60,306 nucleotides of DNA from Myxococcales bacterium (GTDB lineage: Bacteria > Myxococcota_A > Polyangia > Polyangiales > Houyiibacteriaceae), in the NCBI GenBank assembly GCA_019637115.1, contig JAHBWH010000029.1, forward strand, positions 1-60,306, read 5' to 3'. Numbering within the stretch: position 1 is the first letter of the stretch; each line of letters opens with the position of its first letter. Shown here piece after piece: positions 26,234 through 34,099 of the stretch. Below the pieces are notes generated by a model. It did not search any database, had not been told where the DNA came from, and was given only the letters and a program-made list of their open reading frames with translations. A program made the translations under genes and the position numbers.

Positions 26234-27343
26234 TCAGAGGCGAGGGTCGCGGCGCGCCTTGAGCGCGTCGACGATCGCGCGGACGTCTTGGGCGCGGTTG
26301 CGCGGCATGACGAGGAGGGCGTCTTCGGTGTCGACGACCATCAGATCGCTCACCCCGAGGAGGGCGACGAGCTTGCCCTGCGGCGCGCGCACGAAGCAGC
26401 TCTCCGCGTCCACCAGGACGGCGTCCTCGGGGGCGGCGTTCCCGCGGTCGTCGTGCTCGGTGAGCTCCCACGCGGTCGTCCAGCTGCCCAGATCGGACCA
26501 GCCGAAGTTGCCAGGGACGACGAGCACCTCGTCGGCCTTCTCCATCACCCCATGGTCGATGGAGACCGAGGGGAGGCTCGCGTAGGTCTCGGAGACCACC
26601 GTGCTCTCTTCGCCTCGCGCTGCCGCCTGATCGTAGATCCGCAGCTGCGCGCCGAGACCCGGGAGGTGCGTCTCGATCGCGGCGAGGATGGTGTCGGCGC
26701 GGAAGACGAAGACCCCGCTGTTCCAGAGGAAGCGGCCGGCGGCGAGGAACTGTTCGGCGCGCTGCCGGTTGGGCTTCTCGACGAAGCGTCGGGCGCGGTG
26801 CACCCCGTCGGCGACGAGCTCACCGAGCTCCAGATAGCCGTAGCCGGTCTCCGGCCGCGTCGGCTGGATGCCGACGGTCACGAGCGCGCCAGCGCGCGCA
26901 GCGTCGAGGCTCCGCGCGAGCACCGAGAGGTAGGCGTCGGGCGCCCCGATGTGGTGGTCGGCGGGGAGGACAACCATCACGCCGTTCGGGTCCCGCCGGC
27001 GCACGTGCGCAGCGGCCCAGCCGACGCAGGGCGCGGTGTTCCGCCCCGTGGGCTCGGCGAGGATGTTCTCGCGTGGCAGCCCCGGGAGCTCCGCGGCCGT
27101 CGCGTCGGCGAGCGCGGCGGAGGTGACGACGAGCACGCGCTCGAGCGGAACCACGGGCGCGATGCGCTCGAGCGTCGCGCGCAGGAGCGAGCGATCTTCG
27201 CCCGGCGCCAGCGGCAGGAGCTGCTTGGGGCGATCTCGTCGAGACGCGGGCCAGAAGCGCGTGCCGGCGCCGCCCGCCATGATGATCGCCCAGGCGCCGC
27301 CGTCGCCGTTGGTCTGCCCTCGTTCGGTCGTCTCGTCGCTCAT
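26234..27343 (-). CDS. manC: Mannose-1-phosphate guanylyltransferase
   Basis: A 369-residue nucleotidyltransferase that makes GDP-mannose from mannose-1-phosphate and GTP. The signature IIMAGGAGTRFWPASRRDRPKQ is at about residues 20-41, EPTGRNTAPCVGWAA follows, the sugar-binding RRFVEKPN and the FLWNSGVFVF stretch are intact, and the typical FGWSDLGSWTT is present. It lacks the extra isomerase (cupin) domain of bifunctional enzymes, so mannose-6-phosphate isomerase must come from elsewhere. The upstream bases read as a GAGACGACGA-rich start. Confidence 0.93.
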   Translation of the reverse strand: MSDETTERGQTNGDGGAWAIIMAGGAGTRFWPASRRDRPKQLLPLAPGEDRSLLRATLERIAPVVPLERVLVVTSAALADATAAELPGLPRENILAEPTGRNTAPCVGWAAAHVRRRDPNGVMVVLPADHHIGAPDAYLSVLARSLDAARAGALVTVGIQPTRPETGYGYLELGELVADGVHRARRFVEKPNRQRAEQFLAAGRFLWNSGVFVFRADTILAAIETHLPGLGAQLRIYDQAAARGEESTVVSETYASLPSVSIDHGVMEKADEVLVVPGNFGWSDLGSWTTAWELTEHDDRGNAAPEDAVLVDAESCFVRAPQGKLVALLGVSDLMVVDTEDALLVMPRNRAQDVRAIVDALKARRDPRL

Positions 27344-27441
27344 CTCGTCACCCGTCGCGGTTGTAGTACGTCACCTGTGGGGCTCAAGCCGCGCAAACGC
27401 GCCGTCCGCGAGATCGTCACAGCGACGCGATCCGGCCGTCC

Positions 27442-28245
27442 TCAGGCGGACGCGAGCAGCCAAGCCGCCACGGCGACGCCGATCGCGATCCGCCAATACC
27501 CGTAGAGCGAGAGCCCGTATCGCTCGAGCGAGCGGACCATGAACCGCACGGCGAGCACGGCCGAAATCCACGCCGCGCCGAAGCCGATGGCCAACGCCGC
27601 GGCGCCGTACGTCTCGAGCATCAGCCGGCCGCTCTGGAGGGTCTCGTAGGCGGTGGCGGCGCCGAGCGTGATCAGCCCGAGCAGGAAGCTGAGCTCGACG
27701 GCCGCCGGCAGCGAGAGACCGACCACGACCCCCCCGAGGATGGTGACGAGGCTGCGGCTCGTGCCCGGCCACAGCGCGAGGCATTGGAAGAGCCCGACGA
27801 CGAGCGCCTCGCGCCAACCGAGCGACTCGAGGCCGGACCCGCCGCGCTGGAGCCGTTTGCCGAACGCGAGCAAGAGGACACCCCCCACGATCCACGCGCC
27901 GACGACGGGCCACGCGCCGAAGAGGTGCGCCTTGATCGTGTCGCCTAGCAGCAGCCCCGCGGCCGCCGCGGGCAGGAAGGCGACCACGAGGGCGAGGGCG
28001 AGACGCAGGCCCATCACGTCGCGGCCGGCGAGGCCCTTGAGCATACTCCCCACGCGCGCGCGGTAGAGGCCGAGCACTGCGACGATCGCGCCGGCCTGAA
28101 TGGCGATGGCGAACGCGTTCGAGGCCTCCGAGGACTCGATGCCCATCAGCCGCTGGACCACGAGCAGGTGCCCGGTGGAGCTCACGGGCAGGTACTCGGT
28201 CAGACCCTCCACGAGCCCGAGGATCAATGCTTCCCAGAGGGTCAT
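27442..28245 (-). CDS. uppP: Undecaprenyl-diphosphatase UppP (BacA)
   Basis: A 267-residue polytopic membrane phosphatase that recycles undecaprenyl diphosphate to the monophosphate lipid carrier used for peptidoglycan and polysaccharides. The two active-site segments are EGLTEYLPVSSTGHLLVVQR (about residues 11-30) and WPGTSRSLVTILGG (about residues 160-173). About eight helices are visible. The ATG at 28245 gives MTLWEALILGLVEG; another ATG 13 codons upstream adds a Gly/Pro-rich lead. Its neighbours make GDP-mannose, so a joint role in surface glycan synthesis is plausible. Confidence 0.93.
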   Translation of the reverse strand: MTLWEALILGLVEGLTEYLPVSSTGHLLVVQRLMGIESSEASNAFAIAIQAGAIVAVLGLYRARVGSMLKGLAGRDVMGLRLALALVVAFLPAAAAGLLLGDTIKAHLFGAWPVVGAWIVGGVLLLAFGKRLQRGGSGLESLGWREALVVGLFQCLALWPGTSRSLVTILGGVVVGLSLPAAVELSFLLGLITLGAATAYETLQSGRLMLETYGAAALAIGFGAAWISAVLAVRFMVRSLERYGLSLYGYWRIAIGVAVAAWLLASA

Positions 28246-28369
28246 CGGAGGGGCGAGGGTGATGCCTCCGCTCCCGGGAGGCAAAGCGATCCGCTCATCA
28301 TCGGAGGGGCTGCATCCGACCCGGTGGACGCCGCGCGCTCGCGCCTTCCACCAGCCACGCGAAGTGCGA

Positions 28370-28434
28370 AGCCGCCAAACCTTCAGACGAGGCCGCGGCG
28401 CTGCGCTCGCCGCGCCTCGTCCAACGTGGCGGCT
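28370..28434. other. Nested inverted repeat between uppP and a lipoprotein gene
   Basis: The outer arms AGCCGCCA (28370-28377) and TGGCGGCT (28427-28434) enclose an inner hairpin. Its arms are GACGAGG plus CGCGGCG (28386-28400, one bulged C) and CGCCGCG plus CCTCGTC (28408-28421), with a 7-base loop. This is a strong two-level structure in DNA or RNA downstream of a minus-strand lipoprotein gene. It has no T-run. It could be a factor-independent terminator variant, a small RNA or a palindromic element. Confidence 0.6.
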
Positions 28435-28470
28435 CGCGAAGACGGCGGAGCGTCTCTGCGCGCCGATCTC

Positions 28471-29409
28471 TCAGAGCTGGGCGCTGATCTCGACGGGCAC
28501 CTGCCAACGCGCGCCGCGGGCGACGCGCGGGCGCTCGCCCTCGAGGAGGGCGCTCAGGCCGCTCGTGACGCACGGCTCGAAGCCGTCGACGTCGAGGCCC
28601 GTGCGCTCGAGGGTGACGTGACCCTCGTAGACGTCGTAGGCGCCCATGTCGCGCATGCGCGTCTCGAGCTTGAGCACGAGCGTCGTGCTCGCCTCGCGCT
28701 GGTGGCGTAGCTCCCAGTCCTGGATGAAGCAGTCGGCGATGATGTGCGTGGCCTGCTCGCTCACGAGCTGCTCGCGCACCGCCGTGAAGCCGGGCTCGTC
28801 TCCGTCGCCGAAGCCGAGCGAGATCTCGACCGCGTCGACGGTCGGGCGCGAGGGGGGCTGGGAGAAGAAGCGCTCCGGGGGCTCTTCGGCGTCGAAGCTC
28901 GCGAGCGCGAGGCCGTCGTAACGCAGGCGTACGATCGCGCGGAGCACCTCTTGGCGCTGCGGGTTGCCCGGGAGCGAGCTCCGAAAGCACCGATCGGCGA
29001 GGCGCGCGCCGCGCTCGCGGTGCTCGGGGGAGTCGTAGTAGCGCAGCGCGAGCAGCGCCGCGCCGCAGGTCACCTCGGGTGGCGGCTCGACGTCGGCCTG
29101 CGCGTAGGCGCCGAGCGCCTCCTCGTACGACGCGAGCGCGCCTTCGGGATCACCCGCGACGCGCTGGGCATCCGCCGCGACCGCGAGCGCCTCGGCGCGG
29201 ATGTTCGTCGTCCGGTGACGGCAGACCTCGCCGACGCACGCCTGCCCGCCCGGGCAGTCGGCGGAGCGCCCGCACGTCGCGCCGGACGCGCGCTCCGGGG
29301 CCGCCGGCGTCGCCGGCTCCGAGGGGCTCGACGCCCAGACGTTCGGGGTGCCGTCGTTGCAGCCGAGCGAGGCGGCCGCGCCGAGCAAGAGAAGGAGAAG
29401 GACGCGCAT
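28471..29409 (-). CDS. Lipoprotein of unknown function
   Basis: A 312-residue lipoprotein with signal peptide MRVLLLLLLGAAASLGC and then a short Cys-rich module (CGRSADCPGGQACVGEVC, about residues 46-63) of the kind common in myxobacterial surface proteins. After it comes a helical segment with TPR character (ALAVAADAQRVAGDPEGALA). The C-terminal half is mixed alpha/beta with Cys residues and has no recognised family. The start was set at the ATG beginning the signal peptide; the preceding 12 codons are polar. The gene is alone between uppP and the MCE protein. Confidence 0.78.
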   Translation of the reverse strand: MRVLLLLLLGAAASLGCNDGTPNVWASSPSEPATPAAPERASGATCGRSADCPGGQACVGEVCRHRTTNIRAEALAVAADAQRVAGDPEGALASYEEALGAYAQADVEPPPEVTCGAALLALRYYDSPEHRERGARLADRCFRSSLPGNPQRQEVLRAIVRLRYDGLALASFDAEEPPERFFSQPPSRPTVDAVEISLGFGDGDEPGFTAVREQLVSEQATHIIADCFIQDWELRHQREASTTLVLKLETRMRDMGAYDVYEGHVTLERTGLDVDGFEPCVTSGLSALLEGERPRVARGARWQVPVEISAQL

Positions 29410-29594
29410 ACCGTGAGCATCGGTCGAAGCACACGCCGAGCGCAACCGCGCGAGGGCAGGGGCGCAGACGCCGCCGAGCGCGCGCAGCGCGCTGCGCCCA
29501 AAGGGCGATCGTGGGAGCGGCCTGCGCGCTCCGTACGTGGAGCGCCATCGTGCGAGCGCGAGGGGTTGGCGCGGCCGCCAGCCAGGACCCGTAC

Positions 29595-31070
29595 TCAGCC
29601 CGCGCCGCCGACCGCGCCGCCGAGGAAGGGAAGGAGCGAGCGCAGGTCTTGGTCGTTGAAGCGGAGCTGCAGACCCATGAAGAAGTCGAACGTCTCGTTG
29701 AGCGCGTCGTCGATGCCCGCGGCCACCCAGAGCCGGTTGACGATCTCGAAGGCGAGGCGCGCGCGCACGCGCGGGAGCTCTTGCACCCCGAACGCGAAGA
29801 CGTCGGTGTTCAGCTCGAGCCGGTTCTTCCAGATGTGCAGGTCGAGCCCGAGGCCGCCCGTGCTCTCGAGGATGCCGAAGCGGAACGTCGCGAACGAGAT
29901 GCGCTTGGCGAACTGGAACGTGAAACGCAGGCCGTCCGAGCGCGTGACACGCCGCTCTTGATACTCGCCGGGGTCGGGGCTTCCGGTGCGGCTGACGTAC
30001 GACTCACTGACGCTGAGCGAGCCGCGAGGGTCGTCGACGAGCTGGATGAGGAAGTAACGATCCTCGCGCGGCTCGAGGCGCAGCGAGAAGTACGTCTTGA
30101 GCGTGTTGGCGAGGAAATTGTACTCACTCCGGAGCTCGACGATCGTCTGCAGACGCGCAAAGCCCCCCACGAGGCTGTTGAGGCCCTCGGCGACGCCCTC
30201 GACCTCGTCGATCAGCGTCTCGTCCATCGCGATCCGTCCGAGGTTGCCCTCGCCACGCGCGGTGCGGTCGGTCACCGAGCGGATGTCGAGCATCACCTCC
30301 TCGAGCTGCTCGGAGGCGCGGCGGATCGACGCCACCGTGTCGTCGACGTCGCCGATCGCGCTGTCGATCTCGGGGCGTCGCGCCTCGATGATCCCGCGGA
30401 CGTCCTGGGTGACGCGTTCCAGGTTCTCCAGCGTCGCGACGAGGCGGGGGCCCCCTTCCTCCGTGACCTGCTCGATGTTCTCGAGCGTCCGGCCGACGAC
30501 GCGCTCGTTCGCCTGGATCGTGCGGTTCACCGCCGCGAGCGCCTCGCTCAGGTCCCGCAGGGCGCCCTCCATCCTGTCACCAGCGGCGTCGTTGCCGAAG
30601 GTGCGCTGGAGCTGCCGGGTCACGTCGCGGACGTTCTCCGCGATCTCTCCGACCGTCTGCAGGATCTGATCGGTCCCCACCGCCTCTTGGACGACGCGGA
30701 TCTGATCGCCGTCGCTCAGCGTCGCGAGCGTCGCGTCGCCCGGGTGGATCGCGAGGATCTTCTCGCCGAGGAGGGACGCGGACTGCATCGCGACGCGCGC
30801 GTCGTCGTGGAGCTGGACCCCTTCGTCGATGAAGATGTCGACGCGCGCCTGGTTGCCCTGGAGCGAGATGCGGTCGATGTGCCCGACGGGGATGCCGGCG
30901 ATCACGACCCGCGACTTCGAGATCAGCCCCTGCGCGTCGTCGAAGAGGGCGTAGACCCGATAGCCGCGGGCCCCGGCAGACTCGTCGACATAACGAAAGA
31001 TCGCGATCACCGCGGCAACGCCGAGGAGGACCATCAAGCCGACTCTCGCCGCCCTCCAGGTCTCGCGCAT
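29595..31070 (-). CDS. MCE/MlaD-family lipid transport protein with a C-terminal extension
   Basis: A 491-residue protein: one N-terminal transmembrane helix (about residues 9-25), an MCE domain at about residues 33-113 (YALFDDAQGLISKSRVVIAG, typical VxVxIDE and LLGEKILAI), a long helical region at about 130-290 rich in Asp/Glu/Arg that should form a needle or coil, and a C-terminal beta-rich part of about 170 residues (YFLIQLVDDPRGS to the end) that looks like an outer-membrane barrel strand set. MCE proteins bind phospholipids between membranes. The usual permease (MlaE) and ATPase (MlaF) are not next to it, so it is an orphan. A TATAGT box lies seven bases before the ATG at 31070. Confidence 0.82.
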   Translation of the reverse strand: MRETWRAARVGLMVLLGVAAVIAIFRYVDESAGARGYRVYALFDDAQGLISKSRVVIAGIPVGHIDRISLQGNQARVDIFIDEGVQLHDDARVAMQSASLLGEKILAIHPGDATLATLSDGDQIRVVQEAVGTDQILQTVGEIAENVRDVTRQLQRTFGNDAAGDRMEGALRDLSEALAAVNRTIQANERVVGRTLENIEQVTEEGGPRLVATLENLERVTQDVRGIIEARRPEIDSAIGDVDDTVASIRRASEQLEEVMLDIRSVTDRTARGEGNLGRIAMDETLIDEVEGVAEGLNSLVGGFARLQTIVELRSEYNFLANTLKTYFSLRLEPREDRYFLIQLVDDPRGSLSVSESYVSRTGSPDPGEYQERRVTRSDGLRFTFQFAKRISFATFRFGILESTGGLGLDLHIWKNRLELNTDVFAFGVQELPRVRARLAFEIVNRLWVAAGIDDALNETFDFFMGLQLRFNDQDLRSLLPFLGGAVGGAG

Positions 31071-31077
31071 CGGCCGC

Positions 31078-31083
31078 ACTATA
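31078..31083 (-). promoter_or_regulatory. -10 box of the MCE gene, leaderless configuration
   Basis: On the minus strand TATAGT is followed by GCGGCCG and the ATG, a gap of seven bases, so transcription would start at or within a base or two of the ATG. The -35 region (GTCGAA at 17 bases) is weak. Confidence 0.5.
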
Positions 31084-31455
31084 GTACCCGCGGCCGGAAG
31101 TTCGACACCTCCGGCGCCCCAGGGTGCGGATCGCCGGGTGCGTCACGCTCTGCTGACGACGGTCGTGCCCGGCGCTCACGGGCACCCCGACGCTGCGGGC
31201 TCAGTACAGCTCCCCGGAAGTTCGGGACCATGTGCGGCAGATAGATCCATCCCGTCCGGCTGCGTTGCTCCTCAGCCACGGGCCAACGGCCCGCTCCCTC
31301 GTCGCGCCTTGCTGGGCGGGCGCCTCTTTGCACCTGGTCACGACCTTCCGGTTCGCTCCACTCCGGCGTCGCGCCGAAGCTCGTTCATCTCCGCTGGAAC
31401 TTTGCGCGCAAGGGCCGTCGGGCAGCGCCGGACGCCGGCGTTCTCCGGATCGTTT

Positions 31456-31604
31456 GGGGATGACAAGGTGTCCCCATGTGGGTATACACGGCCTGCGCAC
31501 GTCGTCCCCCACCACGTGCGCAGGAGCGGCCGAATCCCCCCTCGGCCGCTCCACTTAATTCGGGCTTGCGCGTCCCATTCCGTTCGGATTTTCGTGGCCG
31601 AACG
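31456..31604. ncRNA. Candidate structured RNA: four successive hairpins
   Basis: In order: GGGGA/TCCCC (31456-31475, 10-base loop); an 11-bp perfect stem CCTGCGCACGT/ACGTGCGCAGG (31492-31524, C-rich loop of 11); an AGCGGCCGA/TCGGCCGCT stem of 9 bp (31525-31550, loop ATCCCCCC), directly abutting; and CGTTCGG/CCGAACG (31581-31604, loop of 10). The two middle loops both carry a run of five or six C. The gap is not coding. Whether it is transcribed, and from which strand, is unknown. Confidence 0.4.
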
Positions 31605-31741
31605 CGCCGCGCGCCGCAGGTCAGCGCGGGGTGACGACCCGACAGGGTCACCTCCGCGTCGAGGCGTCCGCCACCAGCGGACGCAGTCAGCACGTGGCGA
31701 CATCCGTCAACACGCGTGGGCGGACGTCGTCACGGGGAACC

Positions 31742-32776
31742 TCACCGCGTCGCGGCGGCGCGGCGGAGGCGGTCGCGAATCGCGAGCCCGAGCCCAGCCT
31801 CGAGCGGGCAGGGCTCGGCGACCAGGAAATCCGCCTCGCTGCGGTCGAGCGCGCGGAGCATCGCGAAGAGGTTCCGCGCCGCGTCGACTGCGTCGCCGCT
31901 CGGCGCGAGGATCGCGGACGCCGCGGGCGCGCCATACCGCGCCGTCAGGGCGTCGACGCCATCGCCGTCCCACGAGAGGAACGCGGGCCGGCCCGGGGGG
32001 CCGTCGGCGGGCGCGAGCACGAGGGGCTTCCGCGGGGCGTAGTGGCTCGCGAGCATCCCGGGCGCGCTCGGCGCGCTGGCGGAGGCAGGCGGGAGCAACG
32101 GCGCTCCGAGGCGCGCCTCGAGCGCCTCTCGCGGGGTCGCGCCGGGGCGGAGCAGGCGCACCCGTCCGTCGTCCTCGATGCCGACGATGGTGGACTCGAC
32201 GCCGTGCGCGCACGGACCGCCATCGAGCACGAAGAGCTCGGGCGCGGCGGAGTTGGTCGCGAGCGCCTCGTGGGCCTCGAGCTCTTCGACGACGTCGGCC
32301 GCCGTCGTGGGGCTGATGTGGCCGAAGCGGTTCGCGCTCGGCGCGACGACGGGAGCCCCGAGCGCGTCGATCAACGCGCGCGCGACCGGATGCGCGGGTG
32401 CGCGGACGGCGACGGTGTCGAGGCCGCTCGTGGCGAGATCGGGGATGCGTGGGCCCTTCGGGAGCACGAGCGTGAGTGGGCCCGGCCAGCAGGGGGCGAG
32501 TCGCTCGAAGGCCGCCGCCGCAGACGGCGCGAGGCGCGCGCGATCGAGGACGCCCGCCGCGTCGAGCGCCTCGAGCGTGTGATCGGTGACGTGGGCGATG
32601 AGTGGATCGAACGCGGGGCGGGCCTTCGTGCGGAAGACCGACAAGATCGCCTCGGGCTCGAACGCGTGGGCGGCGAGGCCATAGACCGTCTCGGTCGGCA
32701 TGCCAACGCACGCGCCCACGCGCAGCGCCGCGGCGGCGCGACGGATGTTCTCGTCGGTGGGCGCGAGGACACGCAT
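31742..32776 (-). CDS. L-threonylcarbamoyladenylate synthase, Sua5 type
   Basis: A 344-residue enzyme that makes threonylcarbamoyl-AMP for the t6A37 modification of tRNAs. The YrdC domain spans about residues 10-205, with PTETVYGLAAHAF, FRTKARPAFDPLIAHV (KxR motif), CWPGPLTLVLP and PSANRFGHISPT. A linker SHYAPRKPLVLA and a C-terminal Sua5 domain follow, so it is the long Sua5 form rather than TsaC. The ATG at 32776 begins the YrdC domain; upstream ATG codons add only polar residues. A 13-bp repeat array lies upstream. Confidence 0.92.
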   Translation of the reverse strand: MRVLAPTDENIRRAAAALRVGACVGMPTETVYGLAAHAFEPEAILSVFRTKARPAFDPLIAHVTDHTLEALDAAGVLDRARLAPSAAAAFERLAPCWPGPLTLVLPKGPRIPDLATSGLDTVAVRAPAHPVARALIDALGAPVVAPSANRFGHISPTTAADVVEELEAHEALATNSAAPELFVLDGGPCAHGVESTIVGIEDDGRVRLLRPGATPREALEARLGAPLLPPASASAPSAPGMLASHYAPRKPLVLAPADGPPGRPAFLSWDGDGVDALTARYGAPAASAILAPSGDAVDAARNLFAMLRALDRSEADFLVAEPCPLEAGLGLAIRDRLRRAAATR

Positions 32777-32832
32777 CGCCGCGAGTAGAGCACCTCGCGC
32801 CGAGGTCGGCACGTGGGCGCGGCGGCGCTCCG

Positions 32833-33080
32833 GGCCGGGAGCGATGGCCGGGAGCGATGGCCGGGAGCGAGGGCCGATGGCCGGGAGCGATGGCCGGGAG
32901 CGATGGCCGGGACCGAGGGCCGGGACCGAGGGCCGGGACCGAGGGCCGGGAGCGATGGCCGGGAGCGATGGCCGGGAGCGATGGCCGGGAGCGATGGCCG
33001 GGAGCGAGGGCCGGGAGCGAGGGCCGGGAGCGAGGGCCGGGACCGAGGGCCGGGAGCGATGGCCGGGACCGAGGGCCGAT
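32833..33080. repeat. Array E: 13-bp unit GGCCGGGASCGAK
   Basis: Eighteen full copies of GGCCGGGAGCGAT or the variants GGCCGGGAGCGAG and GGCCGGGACCGAG, plus two truncated 7-base copies GGCCGAT (one internal, one terminal). The 13-bp period means all three frames are read in turn. The array fills almost the whole 306-bp gap and ends three bases from the stop of the DUF1295 gene. The unit is unrelated to the CGGWCN hexamer family. Confidence 0.93.
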
Positions 33081-33082
33081 CC

Positions 33083-34018
33083 TCAACCGCGACGCGGGGG
33101 CCAGGGCACGAGGAGCGAGGTCCGGCGCGCGTGCTCGGCGTACGTTGGACGGCGCGCCCGGCTGCGCTTCTCCAGCATCGGCAGGCTGACGACGAGGAAC
33201 ATCACGGTGATCGCCAAGGGCCCAGCGAGCGCGAAGAGCGGCGTCGGCGAGACCGAGAGCGTGAAGAGCCACAGGCCCCACCAGAACAGGATCTCGCCGA
33301 AGTAGTTCGGGTGTCGCGACCACGCCCAGAGCCCGCGGTCGAGGATCTCGCCGGGGCGCTTGTCGCGGTTGAAGGCGTGCAGCTGCCGATCCGCGACGGC
33401 CTCGATCGCGATCGCGGCGAGCGTGACGACGGCTGCGACCGCGTCGAAGGGTCCGAGCGCGGCGTCGGTGGCGATCGCGACGTACGCCCCAAGCAGGCCG
33501 AGGAAGACCTGGATGGTGGGGAAGAGGTGGATGCCGAGGAAGCTCACCACCCAATAGACCGCGACGTGACCGGTCGCGTCGACGCACTGCCGCCGGATGT
33601 CGACGTAGCGCCAGTCTTCGTGGGGGAGGCCCGGATAGCCACGCGCCCAGTTCCAGGTGAGCCGCGCCCCCCAGAGGGTCACGAGGGCGAGCACGAGCCA
33701 CGCGCGCGGCGAGGCGCCGAGCTCGATCATCCAGCCCCCCACGAGGAGCGGCGGCGCGACGCTCCAATACGGGTCGTAGACGCTCGAGCTGCGGAGCAGG
33801 AGCGAGCCGAGGAAGACCACCGCGGTGCCGACGAGATCGGCGTAGGCCGCGCGCCAGAAGGGGCCGTCGTCGATGGTGATCCAGACCGCGGCGCTCGCGC
33901 CGAGCGCGACGAGGTAGACGAGCGTGATGAGGGCGAAGCTCGCGCGCCGCGATTGGGTCGTGCCGCTCCGTTCGCCCGTCGTCGCCGCGCTGGTCGCCTC
34001 GCTCGTCGTCTCGCTCAT
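33083..34018 (-). CDS. DUF1295 membrane protein (steroid 5-alpha-reductase-like)
   Basis: A 311-residue polytopic membrane protein. It has about seven hydrophobic helices, the DUF1295 hallmark RHPNYFGEILFWWGLWLF (about residues 237-254) and the preceding AFNRDKRPGEILDRGLWAWS. These are the NADPH-binding features shared with 3-oxo-5-alpha-steroid 4-dehydrogenases and isoprenylcysteine methyltransferases. The exact substrate is unknown; a sterol or fatty-acyl role is possible. The start MSETTSEATSAATT is low-complexity because it lies in a short repeat tract; a start further downstream cannot be excluded. Confidence 0.85.
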   Translation of the reverse strand: MSETTSEATSAATTGERSGTTQSRRASFALITLVYLVALGASAAVWITIDDGPFWRAAYADLVGTAVVFLGSLLLRSSSVYDPYWSVAPPLLVGGWMIELGASPRAWLVLALVTLWGARLTWNWARGYPGLPHEDWRYVDIRRQCVDATGHVAVYWVVSFLGIHLFPTIQVFLGLLGAYVAIATDAALGPFDAVAAVVTLAAIAIEAVADRQLHAFNRDKRPGEILDRGLWAWSRHPNYFGEILFWWGLWLFTLSVSPTPLFALAGPLAITVMFLVVSLPMLEKRSRARRPTYAEHARRTSLLVPWPPRRG

Positions 34019-34099
34019 CCTCGCCCCGTCGCCCCGCTCATCTGATCGTCTCGTCGCCGCCCCTCTCATCGATCTCATCGTCTCGTCGCCGCCCGCTCA
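33990..34099. repeat. Degenerate GAGACGA-type repeat at the 5' end of the DUF1295 gene
   Basis: ATCGTCTCGTCGCCGCCC occurs at 34045 and 34077 with a 32-bp period, flanked by shorter copies of CTCGTCGTCTCGCTCAT. It covers the gap between the two minus-strand genes and runs into the first codons of the DUF1295 gene. A similar GTCGTCTCGTCGCTCAT stretch is found at the start of manC (about 27330-27345). Confidence 0.6.

Larger units (their letters stand above)
31071..31741. other. 671-bp gene-free stretch with structured sequence
   Basis: No open frame here has the codon pattern or domains of a real gene, although Arg-rich frames run on both strands. A short direct repeat (CCGGAAGTTCG) occurs near 31094 and 31215. 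The right half holds a series of hairpins listed separately. It may contain a small RNA gene or the decayed remains of a mobile element, but no transposase motif could be recognised. Confidence 0.5.

Noticed and set aside
31071-31741. Remnant transposase in the large gap
   Set aside because: Minus-strand frames give phrases such as GWIYLPHMVPNFRG but no DDE or other transposase motif, and no terminal inverted repeats or target duplication were found.
32602-34045. Gly/Arg/Trp-rich plus-strand frames through array E
   Set aside because: A 13-bp repeat keeps all frames open. The predicted peptides are pure repeat translation and overlap the real minus-strand Sua5 and DUF1295 genes.
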